Source: Candidatus Mediterraneibacter gallistercoris (lineage in GTDB: Bacteria; Bacillota_A; Clostridia; Lachnospirales; Lachnospiraceae). Taken from it: DNA of 5,280 nt. Made by a program: the position numbers and the translations under genes. This document shows, piece after piece, positions 1 through 5,280 of the stretch (positions within the stretch are counted from its first letter, which is position 1; every line of letters begins with the position of its first letter). The notes beneath the pieces are model-generated. The model made no database searches and was not told where the DNA came from. It was given only the letters and a program-made list of their open reading frames with translations. Location: positions 1-5,280 of the forward strand of contig DWWI01000146.1 in assembly GCA_019119745.1 (NCBI GenBank), given 5' to 3'.

Positions 1-20
1 ACGTTCCCGCCAATACCACA

Positions 21-27
21 AGGAGGT
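21..27 (+). promoter_or_regulatory. Ribosome binding site of rplA
   Basis: AGGAGGT is a near-perfect Shine-Dalgarno sequence ending nine bases before the ATG at 37. It fixes the rplA start and fits a highly expressed ribosomal protein gene. The 20 bases before it hold no gene or promoter that I can see. They are probably the short spacer after rplK (L11), which normally precedes rplA but lies outside the window. Confidence 0.9.
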
Positions 28-36
28 TATTGTAAA

Positions 37-729
37 ATGAAACGAGGAAAGAAATATATCGAAGCTGCGAAACTGATCGAGAGAGGAAACCTCTACGACA
101 GAGACGAAGCAGTGGCACTTGTTAAAAAAGCAGCAGTAGCAAAGTTTGACGAGACGATCGAGGCTCATATCAGAACAGGCTGTGACGGACGTCACGCAGA
201 TCAGCAGATCCGTGGTGCGGTTGTACTTCCGCATGGAACAGGTAAGAAAGTCCGCATCCTTGTGTTCGCTAAGGACGCAAAGGCTGAGGAAGCAAAAGCA
301 GCAGGAGCTGATTTCGTAGGAGGAGACGAGCTGATCCCGAAGATCCAGAATGAGGGATGGCTTGACTTTGACGTAGTTGTTGCAACACCGGATATGATGG
401 GCGTTGTAGGACGTCTCGGACGTGTACTCGGACCGAAAGGTCTCATGCCGAACCCGAAAGCCGGAACAGTTACAATGGATGTAACAAAGGCAATCAACGA
501 GATTAAAGCCGGTAAGATCGAGTACAGACTTGACAAGACAAACATTATCCATGTACCGATCGGTAAAGCTTCCTTTACCGAAGAGCAGTTAGCGGACAAC
601 TTCCAGACGCTTATCGATGCAATCAACAAGGCAAGACCGGCAGCAGTTAAGGGACAGTACCTGAAGAGCATCACTCTTACATCTACAATGGGCCCGGGCG
701 TAAAGGTTAATCCTCTGAAGCTTGCATAA
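37..729 (+). CDS. rplA: 50S ribosomal protein L1
   Basis: This is ribosomal protein L1, which binds 23S rRNA at the mobile L1 stalk and helps release deacylated tRNA from the E site. In many bacteria it also represses translation of its own operon by binding the mRNA. The 230-residue length is normal for bacterial L1. The N-terminal part (residues 1-70) carries the family pattern [13 protein letters not shown] (48-60) followed by LPHGTGK (64-70). The L1 signature lies at 122-146 and includes [16 protein letters not shown] (131-146). The C-terminal half returns to the first domain, with conserved [11 protein letters not shown] near residues 212-222. The start is set by AGGAGGT at 21-27. The gene is complete, and an intrinsic terminator begins 14 bases after its stop, so it is the last gene of its transcript. 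The sequence style resembles L1 of Lachnospiraceae and related Clostridia, judged from memory. Confidence 0.98.
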   Translation: MKRGKKYIEAAKLIERGNLYDRDEAVALVKKAAVAKFDETIEAHIRTGCDGRHADQQIRGAVVLPHGTGKKVRILVFAKDAKAEEAKAAGADFVGGDELIPKIQNEGWLDFDVVVATPDMMGVVGRLGRVLGPKGLMPNPKAGTVTMDVTKAINEIKAGKIEYRLDKTNIIHVPIGKASFTEEQLADNFQTLIDAINKARPAAVKGQYLKSITLTSTMGPGVKVNPLKLA

Positions 730-742
730 TTTAAATGAATAT

Positions 743-780
743 AAAGATCCTCATACTATACGGTATGGGGGTCTTTTTTT
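743..780 (+). terminator. Intrinsic terminator after rplA
   Basis: GATCCTCATAC (746-756) pairs with GTATGGGGGTC (763-773) to give an 11-bp stem that includes G-T wobbles, with a six-base loop (757-762). The flanking AAA at 743-745 can extend the stem into the run of seven T at 774-780. This is a classic Rho-independent terminator. It closes the ribosomal protein transcript and separates it from the jet genes. On the opposite strand the stem is followed only by a broken T-rich stretch, so it should work mainly in the + direction. Confidence 0.92.
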
Positions 781-796
781 ATGTCCTGGCTGCGGC

Positions 797-826
797 TTTA
801 CACTTTTTGCACGCCCATGATATAAT
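797..826 (+). promoter_or_regulatory. Predicted sigma-A promoter of the jet operon, extended -10
   Basis: TTTACA (797-802) is one mismatch from the -35 consensus. TATAAT (821-826) is a perfect -10 box. The spacing is 18 bases, and TG at 818-819 gives the extended -10 form TGATATAAT. The predicted transcription start is about 832-834, leaving a leader of roughly 90 bases before jetA. Its place between the rplA terminator and jetA indicates that the jet genes are transcribed independently of the ribosomal protein operon. The boxes are seen directly; activity is inferred. Confidence 0.8.
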
Positions 827-845
827 GGTTGCGCAAAGCGCAATC
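827..845 (+). repeat. Inverted repeat overlapping the predicted transcription start (possible operator)
   Basis: TTGCGC (829-834) and GCGCAA (838-843) form a perfect inverted repeat around AAA, and one G-T pair plus one G-C pair extend it outward to 827 and 845. It begins immediately after the -10 box and spans the predicted +1, so the transcript would contain only part of it. That position suits a protein-binding operator better than an RNA hairpin. No regulator gene is in the window and I do not recognise the site as that of a known family. It could also be chance. Confidence 0.5.
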
Positions 846-866
846 CGGAGCGGTGTGATCGCTCCG
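846..866 (+). repeat. Hairpin in the jetA leader
   Basis: CGGAGCG (846-852) pairs exactly with CGCTCCG (860-866) around the seven bases GTGTGAT. Two more pairs (853 with 859, 854 with 858) can shorten the loop to three bases. It lies wholly inside the predicted leader, directly next to the inverted repeat at 827-845. No T-run follows, so it is not an intrinsic terminator as it stands. It may stabilise the mRNA or bind a regulator. I do not recognise a known riboswitch or T-box. Confidence 0.55.
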
Positions 867-913
867 AGTTTCTGCGCATGGGTTCCGCCGCAAAAGTAAC
901 AGAATAAGACAAT

Positions 914-919
914 GGGAGG
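914..919 (+). promoter_or_regulatory. Ribosome binding site of jetA
   Basis: GGGAGG ends five bases before the ATG at 925, in the sequence AATGGGAGGATACAATG. It supports 925 as the start. The ATG at 912 just upstream is in another frame and has no comparable site before it. Confidence 0.8.
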
Positions 920-924
920 ATACA

Positions 925-2331
925 ATGAGTCTGATCAACAGAATTCCCCATGATTTTTATAAATTATTTACAAGTAAATATACGGAATATTACATGACCT
1001 TCCTCGTGGCGATCTATGATGCCATGGAACAGTCCTACTCGGTTCTGGGCCTGACGGAGAAAGAATGCCGGGCTGTTATGAATGAAAAGATTGCTGCTGC
1101 TGCGATTCTGTGGGACGCGGAAAATTATGACGAAGAGGGCGTGTTTCTCACCCGGTCCAATATGGCGTCGGTCTGCCTGAAGCATTTTGAAGACTGGGGA
1201 TGGCTCAAGCAGGATTATGACGAGACACTGAACAGCTACGTTGTCACATTTCCGGAGTATAGTCAGATGTATGTGGAGCTTTTTGCCCGGCTGCTGGATG
1301 AGAGCGATAGTCAGGAGCGTGAGAGCGTTCTCGCGATCTACAGTTATCTGTATACATACAGCGTAGATAGTGAGAAGAATAATGAAATACTCAGGAGCGC
1401 CCTGAATGCGTCGAAAAGACTTGTGCGTATGCTGGTCAATATGCAGGACGGCATGAGAGAATACTTTGACGAGCTTTCCAGACAGAAGGATTTTAAGGGG
1501 ATTCAGGACGTCCTTGTCAAAGAGATCAACAACAGCGACAGCCGGAAGTATGCTATCCTTACGACGACGGACAGCTTCTACCGGTACAAAGAAGCTGTCA
1601 AGGAGCTGATTGTGAAAAATCTGGACGAAAACGAGGCGCGCAGAAGAAAGAAGGAGCGGGAGCTGACAGGCCTTGAGCAGGGGACGCCGGCTTTTGTGCG
1701 CTGTGAGCGTGCGATCGGGCTCTGCGATGAAGCTGCGGATATTATGTTCCGGATCGAGCGGCAGTCGGATGTGATCGAGCGCAGATACAATAAGCTGATC
1801 GAGCAGAAGACAATATTCGCAGGCCGGGCGGCGGCCCGTATCCGCTATATTATGCAGGAGGGCGCGGATGGCGATGACCGGACGGCTGTTTTTGTCAGCC
1901 TTCTGAACAGGAGCAGGAAGAAAGAGGAGATTCTGGACTGCCTTTCGGAGCGCGTACGGATGAGCATGCCTCATCAGCTTATGTCTCAGGAGAGCCTGTA
2001 CCGCAGGAAATCTGCAGAAAGGGATGAGTTTGTCCCTCAGGCTGTAAAACCGGAGGAACAGACGGAAACAGATCAGATGGATTCCTTTGTCCTTAAACCT
2101 CTCTACACCCGAAGGGAAATTGAACGCTTCCGCAGGAAGAATGAGAAGGATGGAGTATTCTGTGTGACAGAGGATACCGTACAAAACGTGGAAGATCTGG
2201 AAAAGCTGTTCTTTGTGTGGCAGGAGGCGACTGAGACGGCTGAGAGCAGTCAGGAGATTGAACTGGGCGATGAGCAGGAAAACAGTTCCGGATTCCGCTA
2301 TTCCGCTTTAAAAATCCGCAATGCAGATTGA
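925..2331 (+). CDS. jetA: Wadjet system protein JetA (kleisin-like subunit)
   Basis: This is the probable kleisin subunit of a Wadjet complex, related in role to MukF/MksF. It would bridge the two JetC ATPase heads and recruit JetB. The identification rests on the overall resemblance to the clostridial JetA family (DUF5716, from memory) and on the JetB and JetC genes that follow. It is 468 residues with no signal peptide or membrane segment, so cytoplasmic. Residues 1-125 look like a winged-helix domain, opening with INRIPHDFYKLFTSKYTEYY and containing FLTRSNMASVCLKHFEDWGW (74-93). Residues 130-345 are mostly helical and charged, with likely coiled coil around 225-300 (for example ARRRKKERELTGLEQ). 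Residues 350-390 are a polar linker. A C-terminal segment with LYTRREIERFRRKNEKDG (393-410) could bind an ATPase head. The last 30 residues are acidic. A good ribosome binding site (914-919) supports the start. It does not look like the DUF3375 JetA of type I systems, which suggests another Wadjet type, but I cannot settle which. Confidence 0.85.
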   Translation: MSLINRIPHDFYKLFTSKYTEYYMTFLVAIYDAMEQSYSVLGLTEKECRAVMNEKIAAAAILWDAENYDEEGVFLTRSNMASVCLKHFEDWGWLKQDYDETLNSYVVTFPEYSQMYVELFARLLDESDSQERESVLAIYSYLYTYSVDSEKNNEILRSALNASKRLVRMLVNMQDGMREYFDELSRQKDFKGIQDVLVKEINNSDSRKYAILTTTDSFYRYKEAVKELIVKNLDENEARRRKKERELTGLEQGTPAFVRCERAIGLCDEAADIMFRIERQSDVIERRYNKLIEQKTIFAGRAAARIRYIMQEGADGDDRTAVFVSLLNRSRKKEEILDCLSERVRMSMPHQLMSQESLYRRKSAERDEFVPQAVKPEEQTETDQMDSFVLKPLYTRREIERFRRKNEKDGVFCVTEDTVQNVEDLEKLFFVWQEATETAESSQEIELGDEQENSSGFRYSALKIRNAD

Positions 2332-2368
2332 TCTGCAGTATGTGAAATGCCAGAAATGAGGATGGCAT
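2322..2368 (+). repeat. Two small hairpins at the jetA-jetB junction
   Basis: TGCAGAT (2322-2328) and ATCTGCA (2331-2337) form a perfect inverted repeat centred on the jetA stop codon (2329-2331). Allowing a four-base loop, this is a six-pair stem. ATGCCA (2347-2352) and TGGCAT (2363-2368) form a second six-pair stem with a ten-base loop. Neither is followed by a T-run, so they are not intrinsic terminators. They fall in the 73-base gap before jetB, the only real break in the operon, and could affect mRNA processing or the JetA to JetB ratio. Short stems like these may also be chance. Confidence 0.4.
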
Positions 2369-2404
2369 AAAAGTGAGATTGAGGCATCATGAAAGGAAGT
2401 ATTT

Positions 2405-3043
2405 ATGTTTACATATCTGGAAGAACTGACAGTGACAGAAGCAGAACAGGTGAGAAAGACGATACAGGCGCTGTTCCGGCAGACCTGTATCCTTCAGGTG
2501 AAGTATGATCCGGCTACGCTGACGCCGAGGGACAATCCGCAGTATGAGATCTGCGCAAGGCACAGAGGATTTATCGAAAATTATATCGAAGTGCTCGGCT
2601 GCGAGCTTGTCCATGATGCGCAGGAGCATATATTCCGCCTGTCCGGAGAGCATATGCCGCGTGAGAAGCTGAGCCTTACAAGTACGGTGATCCTGCTTCT
2701 GATCAAGCTGATCTACAGAGACCGGATCATGGGAGAGGGGCTGAACGCTCCGCTTACGACTTTGAAAGAAATCCGTGAATACGGCAGGAATACAAACCTG
2801 ATCACGGAAAAACTGACGCAGGCTCAGTGGCGCGAGGCGCTTTATCTGCTGCGGATCCATCAGGTTATCGATCTGCCCGGAGCGGTGAAAGATGTGGAAG
2901 ACGATACGCCGATCTATATCTACAGTACTGTGAATCTTTTTGTGACGGCGGCGGATATTAATGCGCTGATCGAGGAATACAGAGAAGAGGAGGAAGAGCA
3001 TGAGACAGCCGAAGAAATTATTTACCCGGATTCTGATCAATAA
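2405..3043 (+). CDS. jetB: Wadjet system protein JetB (KITE-like subunit, DUF4194)
   Basis: This is the probable KITE subunit of the Wadjet complex, the counterpart of MukE/MksE, which binds the JetA kleisin and helps it hold DNA. It is 212 residues, a typical size for the DUF4194 family. Family-like features are the helical start with LFRQTCIL (23-30), the segment FIENYIEVLGCELVHDAQEHIFRL (56-79, recognisable by the LG-x-L-x-x-D pattern), the hydrophobic helix STVILLLIKLIYRDR (93-107), and a winged-helix-like part near 115-180 ending IYIYSTVNLFVTAADI (170-185). The hydrophobic stretch is short and ends in charged residues, so it is not a membrane anchor. The start is forced: an in-frame TGA lies at 2390-2392 and no other start codon follows it before 2405. 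AAAGGAAG (2392-2399) is the ribosome binding site. Residues 190-204 form an acidic tail whose codons contain the jetC ribosome binding site. The final 44 bases overlap jetC, so the two are probably translationally coupled. Confidence 0.88.
   Translation: MFTYLEELTVTEAEQVRKTIQALFRQTCILQVKYDPATLTPRDNPQYEICARHRGFIENYIEVLGCELVHDAQEHIFRLSGEHMPREKLSLTSTVILLLIKLIYRDRIMGEGLNAPLTTLKEIREYGRNTNLITEKLTQAQWREALYLLRIHQVIDLPGAVKDVEDDTPIYIYSTVNLFVTAADINALIEEYREEEEEHETAEEIIYPDSDQ
2987..2993 (+). promoter_or_regulatory. Ribosome binding site of jetC, inside jetB
   Basis: GAGGAGG ends six bases before the jetC ATG at 3000. It lies inside jetB codons for the glutamate-rich tail (around residues 194-198). An in-frame TGA at 2967-2969 and the lack of an earlier ATG after it make 3000 the natural jetC start, giving a 44-base overlap in a different frame. 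Confidence 0.85.
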
Positions 3044-5280
3044 CTGGGGCGGCATCAGCCATAAGATACTTCAACTGCACGAGTATGTAAACCTCTTCAG
3101 CGGAAAGAGCGGCTCGGGAAAATCTACGGTGATGGATGCGATTCAGGTCGTTCTCTATGGTAGTGTATCTGCGAATTTTCTGAACAAGGCGGCAGATGAT
3201 TCGAAAAACAAAAGAAGTGTGCTCAGCTATCTGCGCGGAGCTCAGAAAGACGGAAGCGCGAACAGGGCGGGGATGGATTTCTGTTCCCAGATCGTGATGG
3301 AGATCGAGGATACAGGCACTCACATTACCACCTGTATCGGTGTGGCTTTTGAAGTGGGAAAGAATGATACGGAACTCAGGCGGTACAACTTCTTCAGTCA
3401 TTCCGGAAAGATGCCGGAGGATGAATATCTCTGTGACGGTGTGCCATATACCATCGACCGGATCAGAAAGCTGGCAAAAGAGCGGTCCGTCAGTGTGGAT
3501 AACCGGGGGCACGGAGATGTGAACCGTGTCTATCCGTCAAAGGAAGCCTATCTGAATACACTCTATGAGGTGATCTTCGGCTATGTGGAGCAGGGGCGGA
3601 TGATCACCATGGAGAAGAGCGCTATTGCGCTGCGGATGACAAGCGGGACAGGACAGTTCATCCGGGATTATATGTTCCCTAAGAGCCGGGAGAATACGGT
3701 TGCCGTGATCAGCGAGCAGCTGGGAGCCTACCGGGAGATCCGGGAACGGGTGGAGGATCTGGAGAAGAGGCTTGAAATGCTGGATGCAGTCCATGCGGCG
3801 GATCTGGAACTTACCGGCGTCCGGGCGGATAAAGTACGCTTAGAGACGATCCTTAAATATATCGAGATCGAGGGATGCAGGGCGAAGCTCGCTTCCCGGG
3901 GCGATGATCTGGATCATGCAAAAGATGCGGCGGGAAAAGCGCAGGAAAGGCAGAACAGGCTTCAGGAAGAACTTGCAACACTCAGAAACCGACTCATCGA
4001 TGTTAAGGCGGAGCTGAAAAAGAGCGACTACGGTCAGAAACAGCAGGAACTTCAGGAGATGGAGCATACCATCCGGCTTCTGGCGGACAGTTCCGCGGAC
4101 TGGCGCAGGATCATAAACGGGCTGAAGCGCTGGGAAGATGATGAGACTGCGACCGATTACGTGAGCAACCGGGCCCTGCAGCTGATCGATGATTTTGCCC
4201 GCGGGGAGGTTACGGAAGAGGCCTGCGGCGAACTGCGGACGCATTTAAAAGCGGCCATGGACAATATCTCGGAAGAGCTGGCAGAGACGGCGGTTTCCAT
4301 CCGCGAAACAACGAAGGAACTTCGGGAGAAAGAGGAAGCTCTGGAGGATATGAATAATGACAGAAAGCCGTATCCGAAAGAACTCAAGGAGGCAAGACAG
4401 CAGCTCCAGAGCGCATTGAGCGACCGCTACGGAAGGACGATCCATGTACATATCCTTGCGGATCTTTTTGATATTACGGATGAGAAGTGGAAAAATGCAG
4501 TGGAAGGAAGGCTCGGCCGTCTGAAAAAGAGCATGATCACCGAACCTGCGTATGCTCTGGACGCGGCAAAGATCTTCCGGAAGATGAAGCGGTTCGAGGA
4601 GGCGGATCTGATCAACAGTGCCGCCATAAAAAGAGAGTCGCCTGCGGCAGAGAAGAATTCATTATATGAAGCGGTACATACGGATCTGGATTATGTGGAC
4701 TGGTGCCTGAAACGGTATCTGGGCAGGATTCAGAAGTGCGAGACAGTGGAAGAACTGGACAGCGTGCGCGACGGCGTGACGCCGGACTGTTATTCCTACA
4801 GCAATTACATTTTCCGTCATCTGCGAAGCAAAGATTATACGAAAGGCGCCTGCATCGGGACGAGGATATCGAAAGCCCGGTTAAGAGAGCTGGCGGATGA
4901 GATTGAGAGCCTTCAGGAGAATCTGATCGGAGAGCGCCAGAGAGAAGCCGCTCTCAAGGATGCCCAGAAGTATGAAACGCTGAGTCAGGAGACCGGACAG
5001 ATCCTGCGTCTTTCCTCGGCGGCGGACGAGCTGGAGGAATACTACCGGAAGCAGGAAAAGCTCCAAAAAGAATTGAAAGAACTGGAAGACGGAACGAGGA
5101 CCGCGGAACTGAAAGCCGAGCAGGAAATGCTGGAAACGAATGTCACAGGAAAAGAACAGGCGTCACAGAATATCCAGAAAGAACAGATCCGCCTTGGCGG
5201 AGTAGTTCAGACAGCAGAGCGTGATATCCGGGAGCTGAAGTCAAAACTTGATGAGCTTACGACCGGATTTGTGGAAAACA
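3000..5280 (+). CDS. jetC: Wadjet system protein JetC, SMC/MukB-like ATPase (5' part, runs off the window)
   Basis: This is the ATPase motor of the Wadjet complex, an SMC-like protein related to MukB/MksB. ATP binding and hydrolysis at paired heads are thought to drive loop extrusion on circular DNA. The reading frame is open for 760 codons to the right edge with no stop. The N-terminal head has a Walker A motif GKSGSGKST at residues 35-43, preceded by the SMC-type opening RILINNWGGI (10-19) and followed by DAIQVVLYG (46-54). The segment around AAD-D-SKNKRSVLSYLRG (near 70-85) and YVEQGRMITMEKSAIALR (195-212) belong to the same head. A first long coiled coil spans roughly 230-475. Residues 481-622 look like a hinge, beginning IHVHILADLFDITDEKWKNA (481-500). 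A returning coiled coil starts near 623 (ISKARLRELADEIESLQENL at 622-641, approximately) and continues to the edge. The second coil's end, ABC signature and Walker B should lie downstream; full-length relatives are about 1,100 residues. The first Walker A has Ser where canonical SMC proteins have Asn (GxNGSGKS). Confidence 0.9.
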   Translation, partial: MRQPKKLFTRILINNWGGISHKILQLHEYVNLFSGKSGSGKSTVMDAIQVVLYGSVSANFLNKAADDSKNKRSVLSYLRGAQKDGSANRAGMDFCSQIVMEIEDTGTHITTCIGVAFEVGKNDTELRRYNFFSHSGKMPEDEYLCDGVPYTIDRIRKLAKERSVSVDNRGHGDVNRVYPSKEAYLNTLYEVIFGYVEQGRMITMEKSAIALRMTSGTGQFIRDYMFPKSRENTVAVISEQLGAYREIRERVEDLEKRLEMLDAVHAADLELTGVRADKVRLETILKYIEIEGCRAKLASRGDDLDHAKDAAGKAQERQNRLQEELATLRNRLIDVKAELKKSDYGQKQQELQEMEHTIRLLADSSADWRRIINGLKRWEDDETATDYVSNRALQLIDDFARGEVTEEACGELRTHLKAAMDNISEELAETAVSIRETTKELREKEEALEDMNNDRKPYPKELKEARQQLQSALSDRYGRTIHVHILADLFDITDEKWKNAVEGRLGRLKKSMITEPAYALDAAKIFRKMKRFEEADLINSAAIKRESPAAEKNSLYEAVHTDLDYVDWCLKRYLGRIQKCETVEELDSVRDGVTPDCYSYSNYIFRHLRSKDYTKGACIGTRISKARLRELADEIESLQENLIGERQREAALKDAQKYETLSQETGQILRLSSAADELEEYYRKQEKLQKELKELEDGTRTAELKAEQEMLETNVTGKEQASQNIQKEQIRLGGVVQTAERDIRELKSKLDELTTGFVEN

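Noticed and set aside
201..674. A 157-codon open frame on the - strand inside rplA
   Set aside because: rplA is certain on the + strand. The reverse product is a low-complexity Ser/Pro/Ala-rich sequence.
846..866. Leader hairpin as a transcription attenuator or riboswitch
   Set aside because: No T-run follows the stem and no conserved riboswitch or T-box elements are visible, so it is listed only as a hairpin.
751..951. A 66-codon - strand frame across the rplA-jetA control region
   Set aside because: It covers the terminator arm, the promoter and the jetA start, has no ribosome binding site that I can see, and no recognisable motif.
964..2184. A 406-codon open frame on the - strand opposite jetA
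   Set aside because: It lies wholly inside jetA, has no convincing ribosome binding site or promoter, and its translation is rich in Leu, Ile, His and Arg without recognisable motifs. It is the kind of frame left by the codon bias of the sense gene.
2347..2370. A seven-codon ATG...TAA mini-frame between jetA and jetB
   Set aside because: It lacks a clear ribosome binding site and is too short to judge; it is most likely chance.
2387..3055. A 222-codon open frame on the - strand opposite jetB
   Set aside because: It mirrors jetB almost exactly, while the + strand product fits DUF4194 and its operon. The reverse translation shows no family resemblance.
3340..5066. Several 60- to 134-codon frames on both strands within jetC
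   Set aside because: All lie inside the continuous 760-codon jetC frame, which carries Walker A, coiled-coil and hinge features. The small frames show none.
1..5280. CRISPR arrays, tRNA or rRNA genes, IS elements and att repeats
   Set aside because: I looked for regularly spaced repeats, cloverleaf-type sequences, transposase genes and terminal repeats and saw none.

Overview
The window most likely comes from a Clostridia-type Bacillota chromosome, probably Lachnospiraceae. The evidence is the form of ribosomal protein L1, strong AGGAGG-type ribosome binding sites, a sigma-A extended -10 promoter, and a JetA protein of the kind I associate with gut Clostridia. This placement is from memory of the families, not from a database search. 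All supported genes lie on the + strand.

Positions 1-780 hold the end of a ribosomal protein transcription unit. There is a ribosome binding site, a complete rplA (50S protein L1), and a strong intrinsic terminator at 743-780. Positions 781-924 are a compact control region. It has a near-consensus promoter (797-826), an inverted repeat over the predicted transcription start (827-845), and a second hairpin (846-866) inside an untranslated leader of about 90 bases.

Positions 925-5280 hold an operon-like cluster that I identify as a Wadjet (JetABCD, also called MksBEFG or Ept) plasmid-defence system. It has a kleisin-like jetA (468 aa), a KITE-like jetB (212 aa) that overlaps the next gene by 44 bases, and the first 760 codons of the SMC-like ATPase gene jetC, which runs off the right edge. 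Such systems assemble a loop-extruding condensin-like complex that recognises small circular DNA and has it cut by a fourth protein, JetD. JetD is not in the window and is expected just downstream of jetC.

The system is a known class, so I do not claim a new one. The points that most merit follow-up are its position directly after rplA, where translation and transcription genes (rplJ-rplL-rpoB) often follow; the structured leader and possible operator; the hairpins between jetA and jetB; the divergent JetA; and the unseen jetD.
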